Positions 40,883 to 48,902 of a stretch of 64,000 nt of DNA are shown piece after piece. Both the position numbers and the translations under genes were made by a program. Source of the stretch: Companilactobacillus pabuli (GTDB lineage Bacteria > Bacillota > Bacilli > Lactobacillales > Lactobacillaceae). A model generated the notes under the pieces. That model ran no database searches and was not told the origin of the DNA. It worked only from the letters and a program-made list of their open reading frames with translations. Numbering within the stretch: position 1 is the stretch's first letter; each line of letters opens with the position of its first letter. Location of the stretch: assembly GCF_014058425.1 (NCBI RefSeq), contig NZ_CP049366.1, positions 1,302,001 to 1,366,000 of the forward strand, in the 5' to 3' direction.

Positions 40883-42025
40883 TTACACGTCCCAAATTGA
40901 ATTATTTTCGATAGCTTGTTTAGTTTTTTCAAGATCATCACTCAAAATTGTGATGTGACCCATCTTGCGATTTTCTTTAACGGCATCCTTTCCATAGTCG
41001 TGGAAATGCCATTCTGGATGTTGAGCTAATTCCCTTTTAGCGGGTTCTAAATGTTGACCCAAAAGGTTGACCATAGCAGCTGGTTTGAGAAGTTCAACTT
41101 TAGGCATTGCTAGGTTGCAAACTCCTCGGATATGAGCATCGAATTGAGAAATGTTGCATGCTTCAATCGTCAAATGGCCCGAATTATGAGGTCTTGGAGC
41201 AATCTCATTAACAAAAACTTCATCTTTATCAGAAATAAAGAATTCGATACACATCGTACCGACCAACTCGAGTTTTTCAGCTAAAGTTTCAGCAACGTTG
41301 TAAATGTGCCGAGCACTCTTTTCACTGATCTGAGCTGGACAAGTACTCAAATGTAAAATATTGTGACGATGGACATTTTCAATAATTGGAAAAATTGACT
41401 TTTCGCCCTTACTGTTAGCAGAAACGACAACCGAAACTTCTTTTTCCAAGTCGATTTTCTTTTCCAACATGCAAGGTCCTTGCATCAATAAATGTTCAAT
41501 ATCAGCAAAGCAAACATCTTCGGGATCTGTGATCAAAATTTGACCTTTCCCATCATAGCCGCCACGAATCGTCTTCAAAATTACTGGAGCACCTAATTTT
41601 TCTACGCCACGGTGATACTCAAAAATATTTTCAATCACAACGTGCGGAACGGTTGAAAAACCATTAGCATCGATGAAATCTTTTTCAGAAATTCTATTTT
41701 GAGTAACCTTCAAAGCCTTAGTACCTTGAGGCACTTGAGTGTATTTCTTAACTTCATTGATAGCCGCCGCATCGACATTTTCAAACTCATAAGTTAAAAC
41801 ATCGCATCTTTTAGCTAATTCAACTAGTTGATCAACATCCGAATATTCAGCTACGATTTGATCATCAGACACTTGTGCGGCCGAACAATTCTCTTGTGGA
41901 TCTAAAATAATCACTTTATAACCCATTTCTTTGGCACAAAAGGACATCATCTGACCTAATTGACCACCGCCGATAATCCCAATTGTTGAGCCAGGTAAAA
42001 TTGTCTTATCCAAGGTCTTTCCCAC
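40883..42025 (-). CDS. purK: N5-carboxyaminoimidazole ribonucleotide synthetase
   Basis: 380-residue ATP-grasp enzyme making N5-CAIR from AIR, bicarbonate and ATP. The N-terminal [13 protein letters not shown] nucleotide-fold start, [14 protein letters not shown] in the ATP-grasp core and the metal-binding [13 protein letters not shown] are all present. It overlaps purE by 20 nt. The start is GTG 42025 as drawn, with TTG 42013 as an alternative; neither has a strong binding site, consistent with coupling to purE. Confidence 0.96.
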   Translation of the reverse strand: MGKTLDKTILPGSTIGIIGGGQLGQMMSFCAKEMGYKVIILDPQENCSAAQVSDDQIVAEYSDVDQLVELAKRCDVLTYEFENVDAAAINEVKKYTQVPQGTKALKVTQNRISEKDFIDANGFSTVPHVVIENIFEYHRGVEKLGAPVILKTIRGGYDGKGQILITDPEDVCFADIEHLLMQGPCMLEKKIDLEKEVSVVVSANSKGEKSIFPIIENVHRHNILHLSTCPAQISEKSARHIYNVAETLAEKLELVGTMCIEFFISDKDEVFVNEIAPRPHNSGHLTIEACNISQFDAHIRGVCNLAMPKVELLKPAAMVNLLGQHLEPAKRELAQHPEWHFHDYGKDAVKENRKMGHITILSDDLEKTKQAIENNSIWDV

Positions 42026-42488
42026 TTTCTAGCGATTTGTCGTGCATCGCTTGAACATATTTCCTTAATGATTCTTGATAATTTTCATTTTGTAGTGCGC
42101 AAATCTTAGTGGCTAAAATTGCCGCATTCTTTGCCCCAGCTTCACCAATGGAAACAGTTGCAACTGGAACTCCTGCTGGCATTTGTACTATTGAAAGCAA
42201 TGAGTCCATCCCTTTAAGATATCTCGATGGAACCGGTACCCCAATCACCGGTAAAATTGTTGATGATGCGATCATGCCAGGTAAATGAGCAGCTCCCCCT
42301 GCTCCGGCAATGATCACTTTGAAAGTATCCTTAGCACCTCTCGCAAAATCGAGCATTTCTTGAGGCGTACGGTGCGCTGAAATCACTTTGGCTTCATAAC
42401 TGACTCCAAGCTCTTGCAAGACGTCAATTGTTGCTTGCATAACTTTTAAATCAGAAATGGAACCCATAACTATCGCTACATCAGACAT
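42006..42488 (-). CDS. purE: N5-CAIR mutase
   Basis: 160-residue octameric class I PurE converting N5-CAIR to CAIR. It has the [10 protein letters not shown] phosphate loop, the catalytic His in [11 protein letters not shown] and [14 protein letters not shown]. The start is ATG 42488 after AAAGGTGG; the upstream in-frame codon at 42551 falls in the promoter. It is the first gene of the purE-K-C-S-Q-L-F-M-N-H-D operon. Confidence 0.97.
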   Translation of the reverse strand: MSDVAIVMGSISDLKVMQATIDVLQELGVSYEAKVISAHRTPQEMLDFARGAKDTFKVIIAGAGGAAHLPGMIASSTILPVIGVPVPSRYLKGMDSLLSIVQMPAGVPVATVSIGEAGAKNAAILATKICALQNENYQESLRKYVQAMHDKSLESGKDLG

Positions 42489-42522
42489 TAAAAATTTCCA
42501 CCTTTCTTGCTTTGGTATCCAA

Positions 42523-42551
42523 AGTTTATCAGGATTTTCATTTACTTTCAA
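42523..42551 (-). promoter_or_regulatory. Promoter of the purine operon
   Basis: -35 TTGAAA (42551-42546), 17-nt spacer, -10 TAAACT (42528-42523) with a TGn extension. The predicted leader is only about 28 nt, leaving no room for a purine riboswitch. Confidence 0.75.
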
Positions 42552-42584
42552 CGCTAAAAGCGTATTTTATGCATTATTTTTTGA

Positions 42585-42654
42585 TTATTATTCGTGTTTA
42601 TCGTTTACATTTTATCGATTATAATTATATAAATATATTTAGTTCGTAATTTAG
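42585..42654 (-). promoter_or_regulatory. Two PurBox-like PurR binding motifs
   Basis: Minus strand AAACACGAATAAT (G at 42593) and AAATTACGAACTAAAT (G at 42645) resemble the Firmicute PurBox AWWWCCGAACWWT. The proximal motif lies about 75-77 bp upstream of the predicted transcription start. That agrees with my recollection of the activating position of PurR in Lactococcus. The two are in the same orientation, 52 bp apart. Confidence 0.45.
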
Positions 42655-42674
42655 TGATTGGTTAATTTTAAACA

Positions 42675-42722
42675 TAAAAAAATAAGCGATACACATATAA
42701 AAATATGCATATCGCTTATTTT
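42675..42722 (-). terminator. yneF terminator
   Basis: AAAATAAGCGATA and TATCGCTTATTTT arms, perfect over 13 bp, with T tracts. It lies between yneF and the purE upstream region. Confidence 0.85.
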
Positions 42723-42729
42723 GCTTTAA

Positions 42730-42951
42730 CTATTTGTTGTTCTTTTGTGAATTCTTCATAGTATTCATTAATTGATTAAGTTTCTTTTGTGAAGGCTTTT
42801 GTCCCATTTGAGCCATCATTTGCTTAATCATATCAGCACTGATTGGTGGATTGTCTTGGAAATATTTCTTCATATACCATCTAGCTGCAAAGAAACCACC
42901 AACTAGGCCAACCAACAAAGCTAAAATACCAACGACTATTGTTGTTCCCAT
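42730..42951 (-). CDS. yneF: UPF0154 membrane protein YneF
   Basis: 73-residue protein with one N-terminal membrane segment (IVVGILALLVGLVGGFFAARW) and a conserved cytoplasmic part (MKKYFQDNPPISADMIKQMM, then MAQMGQKPSQKKLNQLM). This is the UPF0154 signature. Function is unknown. In Firmicutes it sits near lexA and ynzC, as here. Confidence 0.9.
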   Translation of the reverse strand: MGTTIVVGILALLVGLVGGFFAARWYMKKYFQDNPPISADMIKQMMAQMGQKPSQKKLNQLMNTMKNSQKNNK

Positions 42952-43012
42952 TTATGTTTCACCCTTTCCATATACTTATTAATATTACAAAAAAAATTCA
43001 ATAAATGAAAGT

Positions 43013-43255
43013 CTAATCGTCACGTAATCCCTTTTTGCGTTGAATTTCTCTGACTTTTTCAGGGGTAACTTCATTTCCTTGCTTATCAAAGACACGCAAC
43101 ATTTCAATTTGTGATTTAAAACTAGCACGGAAGTTCTTCAAGTACTCTTTTCTAAGTTCTGCTTGTTGATCTTCTTCTTCTTTAGTAATCGTGCCAGCTT
43201 TTGCTTTGTGCGCTAACTCGTTGATTTTCTTAAGTAATTCGTCTTGTTCGTTCAT
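43013..43255 (-). CDS. ynzC: DUF896 / YnzC family protein
   Basis: 80-residue helical protein with the family pattern KKINELAHKAKAGTITKEEE followed by QAELRKEYLKNFRASFKSQI. The name SosA-like is sometimes used because the gene lies in LexA-linked loci, but no function is shown here. The start is ATG 43255 after GGGAG; a reading from 43357 would run over lexA regulatory DNA. It is divergent from lexA across a single SOS box, so it is probably co-controlled. Confidence 0.92.
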   Translation of the reverse strand: MNEQDELLKKINELAHKAKAGTITKEEEDQQAELRKEYLKNFRASFKSQIEMLRVFDKQGNEVTPEKVREIQRKKGLRDD

Positions 43256-43279
43256 TTTCTCAAATCTCCCTAATACAAT

Positions 43280-43293
43280 CGAACACTTGTTTG
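43280..43293. promoter_or_regulatory. LexA (DinR) operator
   Basis: CGAACACTTGTTTG matches the Gram-positive SOS box CGAAC-N4-GTTYG. It overlaps the lexA -35 and lies in the shared upstream region of divergent ynzC. Confidence 0.85.
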
Positions 43294-43319
43294 AACTTGT
43301 ATTCAAATTTTGATACAAT
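43291..43319 (+). promoter_or_regulatory. lexA promoter
   Basis: -35 TTGAAC (43291-43296), 17-nt spacer, -10 TACAAT (43314-43319). The -35 shares bases with the SOS box, giving autorepression. Confidence 0.82.
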
Positions 43320-43350
43320 CTATTTAAGATATTAACAATGAGGTGTTCTA

Positions 43351-43974
43351 ATGTCAAAAGCTGAAGGCTCTAAACAGTCACAAATTTTACAATGCATTTA
43401 TGATTACTTAGACGAACATGGATATCCGCCTACTGTTAGAGAGATCTGCGAAGCTGTAGATTTATCTTCAACATCAACGGTCCACGGTCATCTATCTCGT
43501 CTTGAAAAGAAAGGCTACATCCAACGTGATCCTACTAAACCACGTGCCATCGAGTTAACGACCATTGGACTCAGCTCGATTGGAATCAAGTCAAAACAAA
43601 TTCCTATCTTAGGTACTGTTGCGGCTGGTCAACCAATTACTGCTGAAAGAAATCCTGATGGTTACTTCCCACTCCCACCCGATTTAAATCGTGAGTCTGG
43701 TGAACTATTCATGCTAGAAATTCATGGTGAAAGTATGATCAACGCTGGAATTTACGATGGCGACCACGTTATCGTTCACGAACAAAATTTTGCTAACAAC
43801 GGTGAAATTATTATTGCGATGACTGAAGATATCGAAGCTACTTGCAAGAGATTTTATCAAGAAAATGGACATTACCGCCTACAACCAGAAAACGATACAA
43901 TGGACCCTATCATCTTAGACAATGTTGAGATTTTAGGAAAAGTCGTTGGATTATATCGTTCACAAATATTCTAA
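43351..43974 (+). CDS. lexA: SOS repressor LexA
   Basis: 207-residue repressor that self-cleaves when RecA filaments form. The N-terminal winged helix ([20 protein letters not shown]) is followed by a linker with the Ala-Gly cleavage site in GTVAAGQP (about residue 91). The catalytic Ser is in [11 protein letters not shown] and the Lys in [10 protein letters not shown]. The binding site is GAGGTG upstream of the ATG. It is followed by a clean terminator and represses itself through the SOS box. Confidence 0.97.
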   Translation: MSKAEGSKQSQILQCIYDYLDEHGYPPTVREICEAVDLSSTSTVHGHLSRLEKKGYIQRDPTKPRAIELTTIGLSSIGIKSKQIPILGTVAAGQPITAERNPDGYFPLPPDLNRESGELFMLEIHGESMINAGIYDGDHVIVHEQNFANNGEIIIAMTEDIEATCKRFYQENGHYRLQPENDTMDPIILDNVEILGKVVGLYRSQIF

Positions 43975-44003
43975 GCCACTCATTTAATTGAGTGGTTTTT
44001 TTA
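43974..44003 (+). terminator. lexA terminator
   Basis: CCACTCA-TTTAAT-TGAGTGG-TTTTTTTA directly after the lexA stop. The T tract runs into the end of convergent serA. Confidence 0.88.
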
Positions 44004-45170
44004 TTGATGTTTGATCAAACGAACACGATAAACTTCGGGAATAGAATTCAAATGATGAATCAACCCTTCAGCATCGTCTTGATTTAAATCATTAACGTCA
44101 ACGATTGTGTAAGCCACTTTATCCTTAGCTGCATTAGCCATATTTTCAATATTGATTTGACGATCAGCTAATTGAGTACTAATTTGCCCTACCATGTTAG
44201 GAACATTTTGGTGAATTACCGTAATTCGAAAGGCCGTTTCAAATGCCACTTGCATGTTTGGTAAATTAACACAATTAGTCGTATCACCATTTTGCAAATA
44301 ATCCATAACAGTATTTGCTCCTTGAATAGCCCCATTTGATTCAGCTTCTAAAGTTGAACCTCCAATGTGTGGTGTAATCGTAATTTGTGGATTATCAGCG
44401 ATAATGGGTTCACCAAAATCAGTACAATAATGATTGATTTTTTGATTACGAATGGCTTTAACAGCAGCCTTATTATTGACGATTCCAATTCTTGAATAGT
44501 TGAACAGAACTACGCCATCTTTCATTTCATTGATTTCTGGAGTACTAACCAAACCAATTGTCTCTTCATTCTTAGGCACGTGGATAGTAACAAAATCTGC
44601 ATTTTTCACCGCTTTTTTAATCGTATCAACTCGTTTGACTTTATTGTTGATTCTCCAAGCAGCATTGGCTGATAAATAAGGATCATAACCAATTACTTTC
44701 ATCCCTAATCCTAACGCAGCATTAGCAACTAAGGAACCGACATGTCCTAGGCCAATCACTGCAATCTTTTTACCGGCTAACTCTGTGCCATTGAATTTAG
44801 TCTTATCTTTTTCAGTTCGTTGGGAAACATCAGCCTCTGTATGTTCATCTGAATATCGATGAGCTGCAAAGAGGTTTCTTTTTGTAGCAATCATTAAGGC
44901 AACTATCAATTCCTTAACGGCATTAGCATTGCTACCGGGAGTGTTAAAGACGGCAATTCCTTTTTCAGTTACGCGGTCTAACGGAATATTATTGACACCA
45001 GCGCCAGCTCTGACGATAGTCTTTAAACTCTGCGGAAAATCAGCTTCCAACAAGTTCACTGATCTAATCAAATAGGCATCCGGATCATCGGTCTTATTAA
45101 TTTCGAAATCATTTCTAAAAGTATCCAAGCCACTTTGGGCAATTGCATTAAAAGTTTTTACATCATACAT
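44001..45170 (-). CDS. serA: D-3-phosphoglycerate dehydrogenase
   Basis: 389-residue NAD-dependent dehydrogenase, first step of serine synthesis. The Rossmann motif is AVIGLGHVGSLVANAAL (about residue 135). The catalytic Arg is in FNYSRIGIV, Glu in DFGEPIIADNP and His in TPHIGGSTLEAE. A short C-terminal ACT domain (about 315-389) suggests amino acid binding. It overlaps serC by one base (TGATG). It lies downstream of the serine leader, so it is controlled with serC. Confidence 0.96.
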   Translation of the reverse strand: MYDVKTFNAIAQSGLDTFRNDFEINKTDDPDAYLIRSVNLLEADFPQSLKTIVRAGAGVNNIPLDRVTEKGIAVFNTPGSNANAVKELIVALMIATKRNLFAAHRYSDEHTEADVSQRTEKDKTKFNGTELAGKKIAVIGLGHVGSLVANAALGLGMKVIGYDPYLSANAAWRINNKVKRVDTIKKAVKNADFVTIHVPKNEETIGLVSTPEINEMKDGVVLFNYSRIGIVNNKAAVKAIRNQKINHYCTDFGEPIIADNPQITITPHIGGSTLEAESNGAIQGANTVMDYLQNGDTTNCVNLPNMQVAFETAFRITVIHQNVPNMVGQISTQLADRQINIENMANAAKDKVAYTIVDVNDLNQDDAEGLIHHLNSIPEVYRVRLIKHQ

Positions 45171-46255
45171 CAGTGTTTCCCCCAGTATTCTTTTTCAAAT
45201 TTATTTAAGAAGTCAACTAGTTTTTCAACGCCACTAAAGGGCATCGCATTGTACAAACTAGCGCGCATTCCACCGACTGAACGATGGCCCTTGATATTCA
45301 ATAAACCGACTTCACCAGCTTGTTGGATCAACTCTTGATCCAATGCCTTATTTCCCGTTACAAAAGGTACATTTGTCAAAGAGCGGTCCTTTTTTATAAC
45401 TGGTGCTGTAAATAATTTAGAATCGTCCAAAAAATCGTACAATAAATCAGATTTTTTACGATTGCGACGATCCATTTCTGCAACTCCACCTTGTTGTTTT
45501 ATCCATTTTAAAACTAATCCAGCCACGTAAATGGCAAAAACAGGTGGCGTATTGAACATCGAATTCTTTTTAGCAAATAGTTCATAATCAATCATACTAG
45601 GAAGATTTTTAGCTTTGCCAATCAAATCATCTTTGACTACGACAATAGTTAAGCCAGCGATTCCAACATTTTTTTGAGCTCCAACCATCATCAAATCAAA
45701 TTTAGAAAAATCATAATTTTGAGCTAAAAAGTTAGACGATAAGTCAGCTACTAATGGAGTTTTTCCAGTCTTAGGCAAACTACTATAAGCAGTTCCTTCA
45801 ATCGTATTATTAGTAGTAATGTGTAAGTAATCATACGTATTTTGTGGCAAGTCTTTTAATACAGGTAATTTGGTGTAATGAAGATTCTTAGTTGAATCTA
45901 GAACGTCCACCCCAATGCCTAAACGACTAGCCTCGTCTCTAGCTCGATCAGCCCAATGGCCACTATCTAGTAAAGCAATTTTTTTATGCTCAGTTGCTAA
46001 ATTCAAGGGAGCTGCACTAAACTGTAAAGTACATCCACCTTGGAAAAATAAAACTCGATAATTATCTGGTATTTGCAATAAAGCTCGCAAATCTTGTTGT
46101 GCTTGGTCGATAATGTTATCGAATAAATCAGAACGGTGGGATATTTCCATCACACTCATACCTGAATTATCATAAGATGGTAAATCGGCCTTTACTTTTT
46201 TTATGACTTCATCTGGCAAAACAGCTGGACCAGCTGAAAAATTATAAACTACCAT
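45170..46255 (-). CDS. serC: Phosphoserine aminotransferase
   Basis: 361-residue PLP enzyme making phosphoserine from 3-phosphohydroxypyruvate. The start is MVVYNFSAGPAVLPD. The PLP-binding Lys is in GAQKNVGIAGLTIV, and VRFFQGG-like VLFFQGGCTLQFSA and GHRSVGGMRASLYNA form the phosphate pocket. The start is ATG 46255 after GGAGTGGAG. It is the first gene after the attenuator leader at 46281-46453. Confidence 0.97.
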   Translation of the reverse strand: MVVYNFSAGPAVLPDEVIKKVKADLPSYDNSGMSVMEISHRSDLFDNIIDQAQQDLRALLQIPDNYRVLFFQGGCTLQFSAAPLNLATEHKKIALLDSGHWADRARDEASRLGIGVDVLDSTKNLHYTKLPVLKDLPQNTYDYLHITTNNTIEGTAYSSLPKTGKTPLVADLSSNFLAQNYDFSKFDLMMVGAQKNVGIAGLTIVVVKDDLIGKAKNLPSMIDYELFAKKNSMFNTPPVFAIYVAGLVLKWIKQQGGVAEMDRRNRKKSDLLYDFLDDSKLFTAPVIKKDRSLTNVPFVTGNKALDQELIQQAGEVGLLNIKGHRSVGGMRASLYNAMPFSGVEKLVDFLNKFEKEYWGKH

Positions 46256-46280
46256 GAACTCCACTCCCTTAAAAAATTAG

Positions 46281-46397
46281 ATAAAAAAATCCCCACAGAT
46301 AAAATCTCTGTGAGGAAACTAGTTGACTTAAATTATTAACCCCACAGCTATGAATTTGGCTTCATACATGAGGTTTAGTTAATAAGCCTACATGTAT
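46281..46397 (-). promoter_or_regulatory. Four-arm serine attenuator with intrinsic terminator
   Basis: Arms on the RNA: A ATACATGTAGG (46397-46387, includes the leader stop codon), B CCTCATGTATGAA (46373-46361), C TTCATAGCTGTGGGG (46354-46340), D CCTCACAGA (46315-46307), E TCTGTGGGG (46299-46291) with ATTTTTTTA. A:B, B:C, C:D and D:E can each pair; C and E are near-copies. D:E is the terminator and C:D the antiterminator. B:C (TATGAA/TTCATA plus CCTCA/TGGGG) frees D for termination. The 315-nt gap 46256-46569 is filled by this leader and the two divergent promoter regions. Confidence 0.82.
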
Positions 46398-46453
46398 ATA
46401 CGTGTAGACTTGGAGGAGACTGTAAGGTTTAATGTACTTTTGATATTTTTCAT
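46388..46453 (-). CDS. Serine-rich leader peptide of the serC-serA attenuator
   Basis: 21-codon reading frame with its own binding site TTGGAGG 9 nt upstream of the ATG. The product starts MKNIKST and contains LTVSSKSTR. Four of 21 codons are Ser (AGT, TCC, TCC, TCT), three of them in a run of four codons, 15 to 27 nt before arm A of the attenuator. The stop codon lies in arm A. Position, codon content and binding site fit a ribosome-stalling sensor for charged tRNA-Ser rather than a functional peptide. Confidence 0.8.
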   Translation of the reverse strand: MKNIKSTLNLTVSSKSTRIYM

Positions 46454-46482
46454 ATTAAAGAACCTCCAATTAACTTAAATAA

Positions 46483-46510
46483 ACTTTAACATTCTTTTAA
46501 TAATTGTCAA
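46483..46510 (-). promoter_or_regulatory. Promoter of the serine leader and serC-serA
   Basis: -35 TTGACA (46510-46505), 16-nt spacer, extended -10 TGTTAAAGT (TAAAGT at 46488-46483). Transcription would start about 22 nt before the leader peptide binding site. Confidence 0.78.
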
Positions 46511-46569
46511 CTAGTAATCTTTATTTATTATGAATATAATTAATTTATGACAATCATCTAGGAGGAAAC

Positions 46570-47187
46570 ATGACTCAATTTTACTTTATTCGTCATGGAC
46601 AGACGAAAGCTAACGTCCTAAAAATGAAGCAAGGCACAATTAATTCAGAAATTACTTATCTCAATGATAATGGTCAAAAACAAGCCGAAACCTTACGTGA
46701 CCACTTTGATATCAGCTTTGCGGACAGGATTATTTCTAGTCCTTTGAATCGGACTAAACAAACAACTGAAATTCTCAATCAAAAAGCTCAATTACCCGTC
46801 AGTTTTGATAAACGTTTATTAGAAATCTCGTATGGTCAATGGGACGGCCAAAAGAACGCCGACTTGAGAAAACAACACCCTGATGCTTATAATAATTATT
46901 GGGACGACGTTTTACCAATGTATGTTAAATACGCTCAAGATGGTGAAACTTTTGATGACGTAATCAACCGCGTACATGAATTTTTGATTGAAGCTACTAA
47001 TAAGTATCCTAACGACAAAATTATCTGTGTAACGCATGGTTTCACCATTAAAGCTAGTGCTTTAGATGTTCTGAAGCCTAAAGATCCTATGAGTCTTCCA
47101 GAACCGAGAAACACTAGCGTCACCAAAATAACTAGTGTTAGTGATAAAGAGTTTTATTTAGAGTATTATAACCAAGTCTTTAATTAA
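46570..47187 (+). CDS. Histidine phosphatase (phosphoglycerate mutase-like) family protein
   Basis: 205-residue member of the RHG superfamily. The phospho-accepting His is in FYFIRHGQTKAN at the N-terminus, Arg in ISSPLNRTKQT, Glu in LLEISYGQWDG, and the second His in CVTHGFTIKA. Fold members include cofactor-dependent mutases, broad phosphatases and metal-independent phosphoserine phosphatases. It is divergent from serC-serA, and no HAD-type serB is in the window. A role as the phosphoserine phosphatase is an inference from position only. AGGAGG precedes the ATG. Confidence 0.85.
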   Translation: MTQFYFIRHGQTKANVLKMKQGTINSEITYLNDNGQKQAETLRDHFDISFADRIISSPLNRTKQTTEILNQKAQLPVSFDKRLLEISYGQWDGQKNADLRKQHPDAYNNYWDDVLPMYVKYAQDGETFDDVINRVHEFLIEATNKYPNDKIICVTHGFTIKASALDVLKPKDPMSLPEPRNTSVTKITSVSDKEFYLEYYNQVFN

Positions 47188-47206
47188 AATTTCGAGATGA
47201 AAAAAT

Positions 47207-47761
47207 GTGACAATTCAACAATTAGAAAATGAAATTATCAAGCAAAAAATTAGGAGTTTTACTGGTTTAAGTGGTTTAGCAAGTGTTAGAAACAGCGATA
47301 TTGAAGAATATTTTTATGGTTTCATGGATTGGCTGATTGAAAATAAGATTCTAGAGAAAGTTAATAATTACTCAGAAGTTAGTTTAAGTTTACAATACGT
47401 TAATTCTGATGATTTTATTGTCTGGATCTTACATTTTGGCGATGTCTATGCTAATTTACGTGAGCGATATTCAGAAATCATCTATCCAAATGGTTTAGAC
47501 AAAATTGCGATTGAACAATTGAAACAGCTGAAAAAAATCAATCCAAAGTATTCTTTTTTGGTGGCTTTAACTCATCACCTTAAAGACAGTCAATTTTATT
47601 CTGACCGCGATATTAAAAAACTTGATTCTCTTTTAAAAAATATTCCGAATAATAACAACAGTAAAATAAAACGCAATTCTACTTTGGGACAAGCTTTATT
47701 TGACTCTTTATACACCCTATCTAATTACGGAATTGAGCGAATGGTGAAAAAGAGCATTTAA
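47207..47761 (+). CDS. Hypothetical protein, unrecognised
   Basis: 184-residue protein I do not recognise. It begins at a GTG (47207) 19 nt after the histidine phosphatase gene, with only a weak GAGATG upstream, so it is probably co-transcribed and coupled. No signal peptide or membrane segment is evident. It is mixed charged and hydrophobic, likely helical, with many Tyr, Leu, Lys and Asn. A central stretch, FIVWILHFGDVYANLRERYS, is the most hydrophobic part. The C-terminus is basic (ERMVKKSI). A clear terminator follows. No conserved motif or catalytic residue set is visible. Confidence 0.75.
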   Translation: MTIQQLENEIIKQKIRSFTGLSGLASVRNSDIEEYFYGFMDWLIENKILEKVNNYSEVSLSLQYVNSDDFIVWILHFGDVYANLRERYSEIIYPNGLDKIAIEQLKQLKKINPKYSFLVALTHHLKDSQFYSDRDIKKLDSLLKNIPNNNNSKIKRNSTLGQALFDSLYTLSNYGIERMVKKSI

Positions 47762-47796
47762 AAAATCCGCTATCAAACGATAACGGATTTTTTTAG
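47761..47796. terminator. Bidirectional terminator
   Basis: AAAATCCGCTATC-AAAC-GATAACGGATTTTTTT between the convergent hypothetical gene and the oxidoreductase gene. Confidence 0.9.
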
Positions 47797-48776
47797 TCTA
47801 ATTTTAAATCGGCTGATTCTAAGGCTTTCTTCACAACCCACATGACGTCTTCACTGTGCTGCAAATGCTGTTGGACTGCTTGTAAATCGTTAGTTCTAAT
47901 AATTTTTTCAAATTCAACAAATTCTTGATACATCCGATGTGGATAAACATTGTGATCGATTTTTTCAACTAATTCTTTGTCATTGTCATAAATATCAAAT
48001 GATTTCATTTCATTCGTTGGACCATTGACTACGATTGATCCATGGTTGCCTTGAATGACGCTACTTCTAAACGGAATGACGGAATCTTTAGCACCGATAG
48101 CTACTGCTTTAACAGAGCCGTAATCCAAAGTCAAAATACCTGATGTATCGATATTACGTTCGATATTTGGCAAATACGTTACTTTTTTAGGACGTCCCAA
48201 CAAACCAACGATAAAGTGAATATTATAAATATTGAGATCCATCAAGGCTCCACCACCCTTTTTAGGATCAAATGCTGGTAAAATTTTTCCGGCTTTAAAG
48301 GCATCATACCGAGATGAATATTGGGAATAGTTGCTCTCAATAATTTTCAAATCACCTAATTCAGGCAACTTCTTTTTTAAGTCGAGGAAGTTTTGCAAAT
48401 ATTGAGTCGTAATTGCTTCTAACAAAACGAGATGTTTTTCTAAGGCAATTTTCTTTAGATCTTCGAACTCTTCGTACTTAACTGTGAAAGGTTTTTCGGA
48501 AATGACATTCTTCCCATTCTCCAAAGCCTTCTTAGCAAACTGATAGTGTAAGAAATTAGGAACTGCCACGTAGACGGTATCAAAATCACTCTTCTTTAAA
48601 GCCTCATCAAAATCAGTAAACACTTGTCCGATATGATATTCACTTTGTAGTTGCTTCAAAATATCAATACTTCTATTTGTACCGATAATAGCCGTCAGTT
48701 GTGTTTCTTTTAAATCCTTAGTAATCGTCAAAAAGTCATGTACAATATTTCCTGAACCAATAATCGCTAATTTCAT
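47793..48776 (-). CDS. Gfo/Idh/MocA family oxidoreductase
   Basis: 327-residue NAD(P)-dependent dehydrogenase. The Rossmann start is MKLAIIGSGNIVHDFL, the signature Lys is in VISEKPFTVKYEE (the EKP motif), and the C-terminal alpha-beta domain holds GGGALMDLNIYNIHFI. Substrates in the family are sugars, inositols or dihydrodiols; nothing here fixes which. The start is ATG 48776, 7 nt after GGAGG; the ATG at 48782 is too close to it and a reading from 48866 covers the promoter. It is divergent from a damaged RpiR-type regulator that may once have controlled it. Confidence 0.9.
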   Translation of the reverse strand: MKLAIIGSGNIVHDFLTITKDLKETQLTAIIGTNRSIDILKQLQSEYHIGQVFTDFDEALKKSDFDTVYVAVPNFLHYQFAKKALENGKNVISEKPFTVKYEEFEDLKKIALEKHLVLLEAITTQYLQNFLDLKKKLPELGDLKIIESNYSQYSSRYDAFKAGKILPAFDPKKGGGALMDLNIYNIHFIVGLLGRPKKVTYLPNIERNIDTSGILTLDYGSVKAVAIGAKDSVIPFRSSVIQGNHGSIVVNGPTNEMKSFDIYDNDKELVEKIDHNVYPHRMYQEFVEFEKIIRTNDLQAVQQHLQHSEDVMWVVKKALESADLKLD

Positions 48777-48812
48777 TTTCATGCCTCCAAATCTTTTATC
48801 AACTCCATTGAA

Positions 48813-48844
48813 CCACGACTTATTAAGTAATAACGTAATATATA
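48813..48844 (-). promoter_or_regulatory. Candidate promoter of the oxidoreductase gene
   Basis: The minus strand carries TTGGAA followed by TATATA (16-nt spacer) or TATATT (18-nt spacer) in the 126-bp divergent gap. The exact pair is uncertain. The motif TGGAACATTTTTACCG nearby could be an old operator. Confidence 0.35.
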
Positions 48845-48902
48845 CAAAACGGTAAAAATGTTCCAATTATTTTTATACTAAAAACAAATTAGGTGAAACA
48901 TT

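Noticed and set aside
42006-42025. Frameshift between purE and purK
   Set aside because: The 20-nt overlap is between two complete genes in different frames with normal domain ends, which is translational coupling rather than damage.
42489-42730. Purine or PRPP riboswitch before purE
   Set aside because: The best promoter leaves a leader of about 28 nt. The only strong hairpin nearby is the yneF terminator, on the far side of the promoter.
46256-46510. T-box or SAM/lysine-type riboswitch upstream of serC
   Set aside because: No T-box sequence (AGGGTGGNACCGCG-like), no specifier-loop layout and no riboswitch core is visible. The leader peptide and duplicated arms explain the region better.
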